Positions 13,601 to 24,039 of a DNA stretch of 64,000 nucleotides are shown piece by piece. This DNA is from Phallusia mammillata (taxonomy: Eukaryota; Chordata; Ascidiacea; Phlebobranchia; Ascidiidae). Each line of letters starts with the position of its first letter. The stretch's first letter is position 1. The position numbers and the translations under genes were made by a program. The notes under the pieces are model-generated. The model searched no databases. It had not been told where the DNA came from and saw only the letters and a list, made by a program, of their open reading frames with translations. The DNA is taken from positions 173,868-237,867 of the forward strand of contig QLIY01000005.1 of the NCBI GenBank assembly GCA_003260075.1, written 5' to 3'.

Positions 13601-16600
13601 TTGTGGCAGGCACTTTCACAGCATGGGTCATGGATAATTGCCAACAGCATACTTGAAATTACTCAAATTATTAGAATAGCTTCGGGGCAAATGCTAAGAC
13701 AAAGCTTTCACAGTAGAAAATGTGGACAGCTCAAAAATTACCAATGGCCTTACAACTTATCCATTTCTTGCAACTAAACATTTTTAATTCAACAAATTAA
13801 ATATGTTTTCCCATTCTGAACCATAAATGCAAAGAAACTCTGAACAGCAACTAAAATATTTTATGAAACATACAAACTAAAGGGTATATAAGCCTGTGTG
13901 ACAAATAATGCATTATGTTATTGATGATGGCATGCTTATTTGCCGAAACGTCAAAACAATAAAGCATTTTACTTTATATATTTATGTGGGCCTCTATATT
14001 CCACATAAAGCTTATGAACAGACCTGCAGGTAATGCTGAAAATTACACCATGAACCCCCCCCCCTTGATGATGGCATGCTTATTTGCCGAAACGTCAAAA
14101 CAATAAAGCATTCACCTGCATGTAATGCTGAAAATTACATCATGAGCAATGCCATTGTAAATACAAGGTGATTGGGACTGCAGAAATGGTACCTACTTGT
14201 ATTGCATGAACAGGACAAAGAGAAGCATCTGTTATCCAACTCTGTGATGCAGGGCACGACGATTCAATGGTGCACGCTTGTTTGTTATCACACCAGCCAC
14301 ATTTGTACATGCTGTCCGAGGCTACGCACAGCGAGCAATCACTTCTGGTCACTGAACACTTGTAGAACTAAACAAGTTTGAAGAATAAGATATAGTTTCG
14401 GAAAGACACCATTAAAGGCTAATGTGCCTTACTGTGAGGGGAGTGCTCTGCTGAAAGTCGACGACAAACTTTAGCTTCCAAGTGACCCTTATGCTTGCAG
14501 TAGCAGTCACAGCATACTAAAATCACATAAAGTATACAGTTGGATACAGACAAAAGAATGTACAGAAACATTGCAGTGGACAAAAATATACTTTTTACCT
14601 TGGTGTAATTGTATTTCCTACTTTCACAAGTGACATTGTTTCCGTTTCTGTAAAAAAAAAAATATACCAATCAATTTTGTAGTTTCTTGCACTGTGCAAA
14701 CATATTTTTTTTGCAAAATGCAGGACCTAAAGACCAACAGTAGCATGCACAACAATACTAGAACCTTATTTTGATTGCATTTGTCACATGTGCAGTATCA
14801 ACCATTACCATAAAATTGAAATTTATTTTATTTGTTGTTTTTTGCTTAAAAGAGTACGACTAAAAAAATCAGTTGTACCAGACAAGCTTATTCAGTTTGT
14901 GAACTACTATTGGCCCAAAGAACCAATTTAAGACAATAATGTTAACAAATTTTATTTTATCTTGCCTTTGAGCTTCGACTTTTATTGGCTCATCCTGTCC
15001 AATAGTGACATGACACCAGTAGGTTGTTAGTTGGGTTGGCAAGTTTTTACCGGCAAGTGTTATAGTATGAGGCTGGCCAACTGGTATAAGGCGGTCGGCA
15101 GGGCTGACTTCAGTAAACGTCGGACATTGCTGTAAGTACAGAAGATCAAATAGGCATTGTGGACATAGGTTAGGCTGGAATTTTCAAATACATACCATTG
15201 GGTTTGTGATACAACTGTCCTGTTGCTCTTCGCGAGCCTTGCACATATGATCCCCTGTACACCAGTTGCATCCCCATTTGCTTGACAAACAACCACTACA
15301 TGGGGTATTGATTTGGAGGTTTTTGCCGTGTGCATGACAGTCATAGAAAATTGCAGTTGTCGATACAATGCTCACACTTATATTGTTTTTTCTATAGTGC
15401 AAGCTCAAACTGACGTTCACATAATCTGTATAAAGCAATTAATTTACAGTTAAATATAATATTTGCTCAAAAACAGTTAAAGATACTGTGACAAAAAGAG
15501 TTAAAGATTCAGTCACAATAACAGTTACTGAAACTGACAAAAACAGTTAGAGATACTGTAAAAAAAGTTAAAGATGCTGTACATATTTTTAGCGGTGCTA
15601 CCTTGGCCATATGCACTTGCTAGAAGATGTTCCTCTGTTGGGGCCTGACAGCGCACTTCAGTATAGCTGCTTCTTTTTTGCACTGAGCCTCCCACTGCAA
15701 ATTCGTCATCAAACAAACATTCATAGCTCTCACCTCCTTCCAGTACAGGCAATAAATATACCTTCAAACAAACATAGCCAGCACTTTATTTAGAAATGCT
15801 ATAATACCTTTGTTGGCATTTTTTGCCTGCATTTTGAATCACTGCACTACAAGGTAAATCAATGTGTACTATACCTTTGTGGTGATTTCTCCATTTACAG
15901 CCCTCTCTCGAGGTTCAGGGGGACTCGCTCTGATGCATTTTGTCGAATCAGGAGCGATCCACCTTGTTTGGTCAAAATTTGCAGTTGTGCATTGCTCTTT
16001 GGTGGAGCACCTACAACATATCAATATGAAAGTTACATACACCACTTGTAAACAAATTTATCTGACATGAAATAAAAACTTGCCTGTTTTCTAGAATGCA
16101 CCACCCACAGTAAGGGTCCCTTGATGTTACACATAAATCGCATGTAGCGAATTTCTCACATGCTGCTACTTGTATTCGAAGTACCTAAAAATAAAGGTTT
16201 TTAGATTGTTTAAAATGCAATGTTTGAATAAAACCCTAAAAGAACAGACAGCCATTACCAGAATAGCCAAGACAATAAGTACAGTAAACTTCGGTTAATC
16301 CGGACCCGTTTGAACTGAAAAATTTGTTGGAATAGGCGAAGATCCAAATTAACTGATGTCAATTAGATAAAGCGTTACCACATTACAAATCATTTGTACC
16401 TCAAGTTTTGTCTGATTTATGCGAAGATCTAGATCAGTGGTTCTCAACCTTTTGTGGACTGTGGCCTCCTAAAAGTTACTTTTGGGCCTTGTGGCCCCTT
16501 CAAGTAACCCTGTAGGACCTCTGCCCCTTCTTAAAAAATGTAAATGGCAATCTTATGTTGGAATTTGGTACTAACTTTGACTTTAAACAGGTCGAATAGA

Positions 16601-19600
16601 ATAAACAAGAATCTGTAATCGTAAAAAAACTCAATATCGACAAATAGTATGTGAAATAGTCGATTAAATTAGGGAATAAAATTAAAAAGGAAATGGATTT
16701 TAGTGGGTGTTTCTGGTGAATCTACACCCGTGGCCCCCCGGAACACAGCTTGTGGCCCCCGTGGGGGGGCCATGGGCCCTGATTGAGAACCATTGATCTA
16801 GATCAGGGATTCCCAACCTTTTTACTATCTCGTACCACTTGGACGCTCTTTACTGCCACGCGTACCACTTTGTACCCCCCCCCCAAAAAACTCAATATCG
16901 ACAAATAGTATGTGAAATAGTCGATTAAATTAGGGAATAAAATTAAAAAGGAAATGGATTTTAGTGGGTGTTTCTGGTGAATCTACACCCGTGGCCCCCC
17001 GGAACACAGCTTGTGGCCCCCGTGGGGGGGCCATGGGCCCTGATTGAGAACCATTGATCTAGATCAGGGATTCCCAACCTTTTTACTATCTCGTACCACT
17101 TGGACGCTCTTTACTGCCACGCGTACCACTTTGTACAGAACAACTAATTTGATCAAAATATATTTATGAAGAATAATATTGGCCTACTAAAATAACACTA
17201 AAGCACCACAACTAAATTTAACGAGATTTTGGTGTTTGTTTACTGTCCACCTATTGGTCGATGCGCGGTGTAAATTTGCTAACAGCGCATCGAAAGTCAT
17301 TTCCGGGCGCACCCAGCTCTTGTGAAAAAAAATGGAAGCTACTCGCGTACCACCAGAAAAACCTTCGCGTACCACAGGTTGGGAACCCCTGATCTAGATT
17401 AACCGAATCTGGTTTAACTGATGTTTACTGTATACAGAAATGAATGGCAAAAGCAACTAAATTATAAAACATTTTTTTTTTTAAATCTATTTTTGCCTGC
17501 ATATTAACAGGCTATTGTCATTTGTCAAGTAAGCTTTTTCAAACCTTTTGCTTTGTTTGAACATACAAATGAGGAACAGCCAAATTTGGAGTGGTATCCC
17601 AAACAAAGTCTGTTAAAATTGGATCACCAACAGGAATTGAAGAATATTCTTGTCCTGTGTTTAAGTTCACCTACAAATAGAGAGAAAACGGTTTAATTTT
17701 CAAATAATGGCAAATGACAATTAAAATTTCCAAACCTGAATCACTAATCCACTTGTGGTGCCTATAAAAGCAACTGTAGTTTTATTGTTAGTTCCCGTCT
17801 GATTTGTAGTGATGGCAGAAAATGTGAATCCTGATTTTTGGAAAAGCAGTTTCACTTGTGTTACCACTAGCCGCCTGATTTGGGAGGGCAAATAAAAAGC
17901 TCCACAAAGTATCTATAAAACAAAAAAAATCAGGTACCAAAACAAAAGTAATTCTGTGATACAAGTCAATCAAAGTTATGAACCAACAAGATGGTTATTA
18001 CGTTTACTTACCGATTTTTTTGGGACTTTATAATCAAGGTAATAGTTCAGTGAAATGTCGCTCACAACTATTACTTCATCAGTTAAATTGTCCTTGTCTT
18101 TTAACCATTTCTGAACAACAAAATATGTCCATGTATACACTTTAGTTGTGATACATTTAGATGTGATACATTTTAGCTACATTCTTGTCTGAATTATCCC
18201 CCCCCCCCTGAACAACAAAATATGTCCATGTATACACTTTAGTTGTGATACATTTTAGCTACATTCTTGTCTGAATTAACGATGCTTTGTGCAACATGAC
18301 ATACAGTATGAGCTTATTACATTGACTGAAGCAGTAATAAATATAGACCAATCCGGCCTATTGCATATGGCCCATATTTCATCAAATGAAAACTCTTGTT
18401 AATTGCAAATTATGGTTAACTGCACAGAAAAAAACGGCAAAAAAAAATATATATATATGCAGTTGCGTTTAGAAATTGCATTCAGGATTTTGTAGCCCAT
18501 AAAAAATGAATTTTTAAGCAGAAACAAAAGCACATCCATATATACATGAAACTCACCTGGCCCTGGTCATTGACACATCCATTGTCCAAGTTACTTTTGA
18601 TCAAGTTTGCTGTTTGATTAGAGCCATTGTAGCCACTAGATTTGTAACACACTTCCATTGTGTTGTAAAACAAATAATCTAATTCCGATTTTTTAATGCC
18701 ACAAAGCGCTGAATTGACTTGATTGTCTAAAACAGTTCAATGAAATACAAAGAAATAATGTTAGCTCAAACTGGTTAACAGTAAATTTATTTAATTACAT
18801 TAGGACAGTGGTTCTCAAACTGTGGTACACATACCACTAGTGGTCTGTCGGAACTTTTCAGGTGGTACCAAGTAGATTTCTGCGATACCTAATAATAAAT
18901 GCAACTAACTAATCCAACTGATCAGGCCTGATTTGGGTGAAACTCGTGTTTTGACATTATTTTGAAAATGCTAATTATGCTAGCCAGGTTAAGAAAATGG
19001 GTCTATTTCTTGGTCTATCCATTCAAACAGGTTGATGACTTTGGGTGGTATGCAGATAAAAAAGTTGTTAGGTGGTACGCGACCTGGAAAAGATTGAGAA
19101 CCACTGCATTAGGATCATGAAGCCTACCTGATCGGGATAATTGCCAATTCTGGTTAATTGCACATAGCAGCATTTTACCAACCTTTGGAAAAAAGCAGAT
19201 ATAAGGTGCCATCGCTATTAACTTTTGAACTGTCCGGAATGTAGTTCGCTGCAAGCAGATGATTTGCATTGACCTGAGCACACTCCAAAGGCATCTCAAT
19301 GTAAGAGTCATAAAAGGGATCACTTTTGCATATTCTCGCAACCATTGCTTTTGAAACCTAAACCCAAAAACAATAGTTAGACTTGAAATTTGAATATTTC
19401 AAGGTATTATATTCAAGCATACATCATTTTGTAGTGAATGGTTGAACACAAAATATACAAATCCATCTTCATTTCCAGTGGCAAATGTGTATTTGTAATC
19501 CCTTGTAGAATGGTCTTTAGGCTTTTTAAACACTGAACCATCGTCTGAAGTTTTGTCAATGGTTAAACGGAATAAATTGTTTTCTTTAGTCAAATCATGT

Positions 19601-20435
19601 GCAAGACTGTGGGTAGATATGGAGTAGTCATGCCTGTAATAAAAATTAAAAAAACATTTTAGTGGCACGAAACAAGATGGTTAACTAGAATCTCCTGGAA
19701 ATTAAATTTTACCTTAGCAAGTGGCTTGTTAAAGTTGTGGACACATACAAGACATTGTTGTTAACTGTGGGGCCTTCAGTGATTACACCCACAGTGCTAC
19801 ATGCTTCTTCGTTGCACGCGACAAAGTCAGCATCAACAACACCGGGAGGTTGATTTTGTGAGATATCATATAACACTTGATTGATGTCCTCCAGGCTACG
19901 TGTTTTGCAGGTACCCTTTACAGAGAAATTTCATTTTTAGAACGGTCTTGCCTAATTGAGTTTTTTGCCAAATTTGTTAAGCATACCTGATATACACTTC
20001 CGCACACAATAAGCCTCTTGTTTTGAACATCAACTAGTAACAGTTTATTTGTGTTGTTTGTTAACATTTTTAAAGAGCACATATCCTCATGTGGTTTGCA
20101 GTTTACATTATCCATTACTGGGCCGGTAGTTACATTGTGAAGCAACTGCAGTGACCTGTCCAGTTGGTACAGTCTGCAAGAACAAAATTTCCATTTTAAT
20201 TTGTGTTAGTTATTGCTTACTTGCCATAAAAAAATTGTTACCTGTTCCGAGCCCCCACATAAACATTGTTATTGTGAATGGTCAAATGGTTCATTACAGC
20301 ATCTCGTGGGGCAAAACTGTTTTTAACGTATCGTTTAAGTTCTCCATTTACAACATTGCCTTGCCCAGTGTTGAGAAAATTGGTAAGGAATAAAACACAA
20401 AGAGCCCAGCGGAATTTTAGACAAAGCAGAGACAT
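213..20435 (-). CDS. PLXN: Plexin (semaphorin receptor), 40 exons, C-terminus runs off the left edge
   Basis: Single-pass cell-surface receptor for semaphorins; its cytoplasmic GAP domain acts on Ras-family GTPases in guidance and adhesion signalling. I joined 40 exons whose splice phases all agree, giving about 1,910 codons. The start is the Met at 20,435, which opens a hydrophobic signal peptide (MSLLCLKF...). Order: Sema domain (residues ~25-514), three PSI modules alternating with IPT domains (~515-1270), a transmembrane helix (~1303-1329), then a split plexin GAP domain with an inserted RBD. Catalytic arginines are present: the pair at ~1493-1494 and the third at ~1793 (SRFW). A tetrabasic RRKR at ~1107-1110, some 190 residues before the membrane, resembles the furin site of plexin-B. 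The last visible exon ends at 213 with a donor (GTGAGT), so the final exon(s) lie outside the window. Plexin identity is very secure; class B is an inference. Confidence 0.95.
2668..2792. repeat. Short TA-flanked inverted-repeat element (CAGTAAAC/GGTTAATCC family)
   Basis: The ends read ACAGTTAATCCAGA and TCTGGATTAACTGCGGTTTACTGTA, a decayed inverted pair. It is a shorter relative of the elements at 16,282, 28,492 and 56,277. It lies between plexin exons 34 and 35. Confidence 0.6.
3459..3767. repeat. hAT-type MITE, ~309 bp
   Basis: Terminal inverted repeats are CTGGGGTCGGCAAC and GTTGCCGACCCCTG. Flanking 8-bp repeats GCATAGTA/GCATATTA differ by one base. The 8-bp duplication and CAGGGG-type ends fit the hAT superfamily. 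It is intronic in the plexin gene and has no coding capacity. Confidence 0.75.
4983..5162. repeat. hAT-type MITE family A, copy 1
   Basis: The ends are CAGTAGTGGGATTCA and a match to TGNATCCCACCACTG. The element is flanked by a perfect 8-bp target duplication, ATTCTATT. The near-palindromic core GGTTCTATAGAACCGG recurs in every family member. Confidence 0.85.
5405..6927 (-). other. PLXN: Plexin exons 27-30: juxtamembrane helix and first GAP segment
   Basis: Exons: 6927-6723, 6329-6139, 5670-5599, 5471-5405. Exon 27 carries the juxtamembrane helix and the conserved block [14 protein letters not shown]...[10 protein letters not shown]. Exon 28 has [15 protein letters not shown]. Exons 29 and 30 meet at the double arginine (VMR|R), followed by [18 protein letters not shown], the plexin counterpart of the primary arginine finger. 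Exon 30 is only 67 nt and was found by its motif and by the splice phase needed between exons 29 and 31. Confidence 0.94.
7257..7458 (-). other. PLXN: Plexin exon 26: transmembrane segment
   Basis: The exon encodes the last extracellular stretch ([18 protein letters not shown]), about 25 hydrophobic residues centred on [17 protein letters not shown], and then the basic stop-transfer sequence MKKSYKSNK. The donor is GTCAGT, and the phase fits exon 27 (AA|A). Confidence 0.93.
7476..7752. repeat. Diverged tandem duplication (~145-bp unit) in plexin intron
   Basis: Two consecutive units share AAGATTGCANCAGTAGAGCTTCCTATTG, the TTTTATTGCCAT stretch and the TAAAAATAATGAA tail, but differ by many substitutions. 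It is therefore an old duplication, unlike the near-identical copies around C/G runs elsewhere. Confidence 0.7.
7979..13025 (-). other. PLXN: Plexin exons 18-25: membrane-proximal IPT domains and probable furin site
   Basis: Exons: 13025-12874, 12803-12705, 11501-11361, 10671-10539, 9887-9772, 9331-9121, 8668-8471, 8102-7979. Each IPT begins with a proline/glycine turn, for example [19 protein letters not shown] and [17 protein letters not shown]. Exon 23 (9331-9121) encodes [12 protein letters not shown], a consensus proprotein-convertase site. The first part of exon 18 is repeated after a C13 run (13,062-13,074); that second copy is a duplicated fragment, not an extra exon. Introns longer than 1 kb here (12,704-11,502; 14,196-13,026) hold no further coding sequence that I can see. 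Confidence 0.92.
11152..11315. repeat. hAT-type MITE family A, copy 2 (opposite orientation)
   Basis: Begins CAGTGGTGGGATTCAG and ends TGAATCCCACCACTG. The target duplication GGTGTATG is perfect on both sides. Confidence 0.88.
12997..13140. repeat. Direct duplication across a C13 run
   Basis: 12,997-13,061 and 13,075-13,140 are the same ~65 bp with a few substitutions, separated only by 13 C. The copies overlap the acceptor of plexin exon 18. Probably two haplotype or contig copies left unmerged. Confidence 0.85.
13921..14147. repeat. Direct duplication across a C10 run, containing a hammerhead-like motif
   Basis: Blocks 13,921-13,967 and 14,023-14,054 recur in the same order at 14,065-14,113 and 14,116-14,147, after C10 at 14,055-14,064. 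Each copy of the first block has TTGATGATGGCA...TGCCGAAACGTC, which can form a stem-loop between a GATGA and a GAAAC motif. Confidence 0.7.
14197..16184 (-). other. PLXN: Plexin exons 10-17: PSI 1, PSI 2, first IPT, PSI 3
   Basis: Exons: 16184-16084, 16010-15875, 15761-15602, 15425-15196, 15129-14966, 14647-14599, 14516-14433, 14367-14197. PSI 1 has the motif [18 protein letters not shown] 2 [14 protein letters not shown] and PSI 3 [16 protein letters not shown]. The IPT fold starts at [13 protein letters not shown] (15,129). Exons 10 and 14 both end in GC donors (AG|GCAAGT and AG|GCAAGA); the reading frame requires them. A degenerate ~25-bp tandem repeat of the AAACAGTTAAAGATACTGT type fills the intron around 15,470-15,580. 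Confidence 0.92.
16282..17430. repeat. TA-flanked inverted-repeat element split by two hAT insertions
   Basis: The host element starts CAGTAAACTTCGGTTAATCC and ends GGTTTAACTGATGTTTACTG, flanked by TA, as in Tc1/mariner-like MITEs. Two hAT-type elements lie inside it (16,435-16,795 and 16,804-17,391). The same 8-mer ATCTAGAT occurs before the first, between them and after the second, so it served as target duplication for both. A C10 run at 16,875-16,884 introduces an extra copy of 16,628-16,874. Confidence 0.82.
18111..18278. repeat. Direct duplication across a C11 run
   Basis: TGAACAACAAAATATGTCCA and the following ~65 bp appear before (18,111-18,197) and after (18,209-18,278) C11 at 18,198-18,208, with one short internal difference. 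Confidence 0.82.
18806..19106. repeat. hAT-type MITE family B, copy 1
   Basis: Ends CAGTGGTTCTCAAACTG and GATTGAGAACCACTG, with a perfect 8-bp target duplication CATTAGGA. About 70% similar by eye to the element at 33,772-34,067. Confidence 0.87.
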
Positions 20436-21480
20436 GATTTTTAAACTTACGATTTCATTTCGTAACAAAATAACCTAAAACATCACAAAATAAGACTCAA
20501 ATCAGTTGATAGTTAAAAAGACTGGAAACTAGTGAAATTTAACCACAAAAAAAACAATAAGCTAGATAAAATAAAAGCAAAAAATACACTGGTTTTTGGT
20601 TGCAAGTATCTATAGAAACAAAAAACACCAACGTTGGCCTACGCTATTTTTGGCAAGGTAAAAAGACACCAAAAAAGAAACCCATTTTCCACTCAAACAA
20701 ACTACGCATTTTAATATTGAATAGCAAATAAGAAAGTATACNATGTTGTGCCATGTATTGTACATTCCAGTCAGTCTGTTCTAAAACTGAAACCTGCCTG
20801 TTGTGATACCTGGTCATAGGTATATTATATTTTTTGTCTGGTACACCCCAGTACACCCCATCAAAGTGGTACACCCTTTAAAAATTATGGTACACCCTGG
20901 GGTGTACAATACACCCGGTTGAAAAGCACTGGTATACACAACTATACAACTGCGGAATGTTTTCCACGCGCGTCCTCATTTCACTGGCACTAGAAGTTTG
21001 CCAAGTGTAAAATTTATAAGCTGGTTTTTGTAGCGGGGGCGACGAATTTTCACAACGTTTCGATCAGCTTTGTTCAGTCAAACTGCACCTTCGATTCAGT
21101 TCTAGTAAAACGAAACGATACTTTACATTTACAAGCTTTTTTCATATCCCTATTGGTTTAACGGGGAGAAACGGAAGAGTGTATTTTACCAACGGAGAAT
21201 TATTTATTACCTTTCCTACAAGGGGATTCGTTTAGTTGTCAAAAACTATGTTCCCCTTTTCAGTTAAACTTATTTTTGCGTTTCTAAAAATGGTATTTTT
21301 GAATAATTTTGCACTTTGATAAAGATACGGTTGAGTGCATTTTGTGATAGCTGATTGTTTGTTGTTTCAGCATGCGACTGTGAGTCACCGAAGGTGTGTT
21401 TTAAGATGTTTTTGCAACAAATTAGTTTTTCTGGATGAAGACACAAAGTGTTTAAACCGGAGGTTGCTAGAAAAGCAGTC
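20436..21480. promoter_or_regulatory. Divergent intergenic region between plexin and BIN3 starts
   Basis: The plexin start codon (minus strand) and the BIN3 start codon (plus strand) are 1,045 bp apart, so both promoters should lie here. I see no clear TATA box. Positions 20,840-20,938 hold a decayed repeat rich in GGTACACCC; 20,742 is an undetermined base. A CpG-richer patch at 20,950-21,130 is the best promoter candidate. Confidence 0.5.
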
Positions 21481-24039
21481 ATGAGCTGGTAAGGAAACGT
21501 TTTTCTGTCAAATTTCAGTATTTTTTCGATTTTTTATAAAGCCTGTTGCCAGAGGTTTTTAAATATAACTTTAACTGAAATATTGTAACATAACGAATTA
21601 AATTGTGACTTTTTGCAGGAACTTTTTTAATCGCACAAGCAAACGAAGTGTGGTAACAAAAGCAGCAGAAAGAGATTATGAGCGAGAATGCACAAAAATG
21701 CAACAGTAAATAAAAATACACAAATAAAATAAGTATATTCTGTGCATAGTAATTTAATAACAATATTGATTTTGAACTAGCTTGGAGGATGCAAGCAAAA
21801 AGCTTTACAAAGACAGCAAAAAGGCTACTGCTGCTAATGAGGCATTTGGAAAAGCAAGCGCAAAAATCGGACAAGACCTAATCACAACACTAGGTGGTCA
21901 AGTCTCCCCTCCTCTTAAAGCATTTGAAATTGCAACGACAAAGCAAAAACAACTTCTTCAGGAACGGGTTAGTATTTATGTGACCAGCAAAAAAAGGAAC
22001 TAGTTAGTTAATTAGTTTGTTTTTTTCATTCAGGCATCATTGACAAATCAATGTTGGACCGAATCTACAAAGAAGTACAATAGCATTTTTCCATACTACA
22101 ACACACAATTAAAAACACGGGACAAGGCCTTACAAGAATACAGCAAAGTACAAGCAAAACTGGATAAATATCAGGAAAGGGAACACACTGCTGCAAACTC
22201 TGTCAAAATTGAACAGGTAAACATCTGCATTTTAAACAGCATCTAAGTTGTATTTGTATCTCATTATCCAATGACCTGCTTATATCTATATATGGATGTG
22301 TGGTAACTTGTGAATGCGAGCTGTGAATGCAAAGGTTTCAGAACAAACTGTTTTGTGGCAACAAAATTGTTGGTTCTAATCCCGGCTTAACCACCTGAGC
22401 CAGAAACTTGAGTAATATTGCTTAAATCCAGTGAAATCTAATGAATCTAACTAAACTTAAGTCACCCGAGCCCTGAAGTAAAAAAAAAACCTGGTAAATA
22501 ATCCAATAGACTTTTAACTAGACAGGCAGTCGATGGTAGATTTATTGTAAGCAAAGCACAGTCAGGCATTGCCTTACTGCCAAGGATAAAAATGACCCAA
22601 ACAAACAGGTGTCTGGTTAAGCTTTGTATGTAGTAAGTTACTATCAATGGACACTGTGTTTGTAAAACAACAAAGTTTTTCAGTAAATTTGTTGTTGAAT
22701 GTTCTAGGCAAAACGGGAAATGCTACCTGTCAAGGCCGACTTTGAGCAGAAGAACTCAACCCTTATGTCTGATATGCCAAAGTTTTATGCTGCTCGACTC
22801 GACTATTTCCAACCTGCCTTGAAGGCATCTGTACAATCTGAGGTAATTGCATGCAAATGTTATCTTGTCATTAGTTGGTTTATATGACCGACAAAGTGCT
22901 CATATATGTCTCTGATACATTAACTACAAAGTGCATTATGATAAACTTGAGCATGGTAGCAACAACAAACTATTACCGTATATACTCGCCAATAGGTCGC
23001 GCCACCGTATATGTCGCACTATTAGTTTTGTGTTTAAAAAGTGTAATTTAGAGTTGACTCGCACTGAAAATCTAGGGATTTAAAAGGCCCTTAGCCTAGC
23101 TTTTTTTCATAAATAACCGGTGCAATTGGTTGTTTTTTACCTATGAACTGCATTGCATTGAAACCGCAAAACTATGTTTTCTCAACAAAGCGGGAAAATC
23201 CAACGCACGCTGAGCTGACGCGTGTGCGTGTGCGCCCATAAAACTGTCTCGCATTGGTATGTGCGTGCACGAGCGCATGCACCCGTATTCGATAGCACAT
23301 TTCCACCACAATTCGCGTCTATAACATGCACCCTTAATTTTTTATTGAAAATTAGTATAAAATTTTGCGCGTTATACTTGAATAAATACGTTATATCCGC
23401 CCAATAAGCCGACCGGAAAAATATAAGGAAAAAAGTTGTGACCTATACGCGAGTATATACGGTATATTGTTGAATGGCACATAGTTAATAACTAACAGGC
23501 AAGTGGTGGGATTCAAATTTTTTGTCAGCAGGTTCTGTTGCAAAACGTCCAATGACAGTAACCAGTAATGCTAACCAGTTTGCTGATCTCATATTTCGTG
23601 AGGCAGTTCTGTAAAACCGGTGCGAACTGGCTAAATCCCACCACTGAAACAGACCTATTTAATGAAAACTACGCACTTGTATTTAACTGTTTCTGAAGAT
23701 AGCAGAGAAAAAAGGCGAATGCCATTATCAATTAAAACCGAAGTTATAAATTATTACAAAACTACACATGCCCAATCCGATTTTTTTCCAGTGGTTTGCA
23801 TGCATTTTTGTTTTTCCATCTATTTTTGAAATAACATGTTCTACAGGTTTGCTAAAATGACTCAATCTTTTTTAATTTGTCTTGTATTTTGCTCACAGTG
23901 TTGGGTACATCGCGAAGTAATCCGAACATTTAAAAACAGCCTAAATGTAATGGATACAGAGGCAGGGAGCAAAGCGGACGGAAAAGTTCGGAATTTGTTG
24001 GAGGATATTAGAAAATTGTCAATCACAACTGATGATTAA
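21481..24039 (+). CDS. BIN3: BIN3-like N-BAR/BAR domain protein, complete
   Basis: BAR-domain adaptor that binds and bends membranes as a dimer; vertebrate BIN3 and its yeast relative Hob3 act in actin organisation and Cdc42 signalling. Six exons join in phase: 21481-21488, 21619-21705, 21781-21967, 22034-22216, 22708-22842, 23899-24039, giving 246 residues (human BIN3 is 253). Diagnostic matches are the MSW start, AAERDYERE near residue 20, the coiled BAR helices, RDKALQEYSKVQAKLDKY, PKFYAARLDYFQPALKAS and the C-terminal IRKLSITTDD. The first exon encodes only MSW, as in other BIN3 genes. There is no SH3 domain, as expected for BIN3. A polyadenylation signal candidate (AATAAA) is at about 24,479. 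Confidence 0.94.
22976..23462. repeat. Inverted-repeat MITE with CCGTATATACTCGC ends
   Basis: In BIN3 intron 5. The left end CCGTATATACTCGC is matched by GCGAGTATATACGG on the right. The interior is unusually CpG-rich (ACGCGTGTGCGTGTGCG). No coding capacity is seen. The superfamily is not clear from the ends. Confidence 0.78.
23510..23646. repeat. hAT-type MITE family A, copy 3 (decayed)
   Basis: Ends AAGTGGTGGGATTCAA and AAATCCCACCACTG. The family core is present but the target duplication has decayed. Lies in BIN3 intron 5, just downstream of the CCGTATATACTCGC element. Confidence 0.75.

Larger units (their letters stand above)
17545..20435 (-). other. PLXN: Plexin exons 1-9: signal peptide and Sema domain
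   Basis: Exons (minus strand): 20435-20242, 20173-19987, 19915-19713, 19633-19423, 19357-19183, 18726-18557, 18110-18012, 17912-17736, 17670-17545, together about 514 codons. The N-terminus is a hydrophobic leader. The rest is a Sema beta-propeller with typical phrases such as [15 protein letters not shown] and YVQTKQK. Exon 7 begins right where the sequence is duplicated across a C11 run (18,198-18,208), so its upstream acceptor appears twice. A 301-bp hAT-type element occupies the intron at 18,806-19,106. Confidence 0.93.

Noticed and set aside
18425-18460. Short AT dinucleotide stretches (ATATATATAT) here and at 45,600
   Set aside because: Ordinary microsatellite noise.
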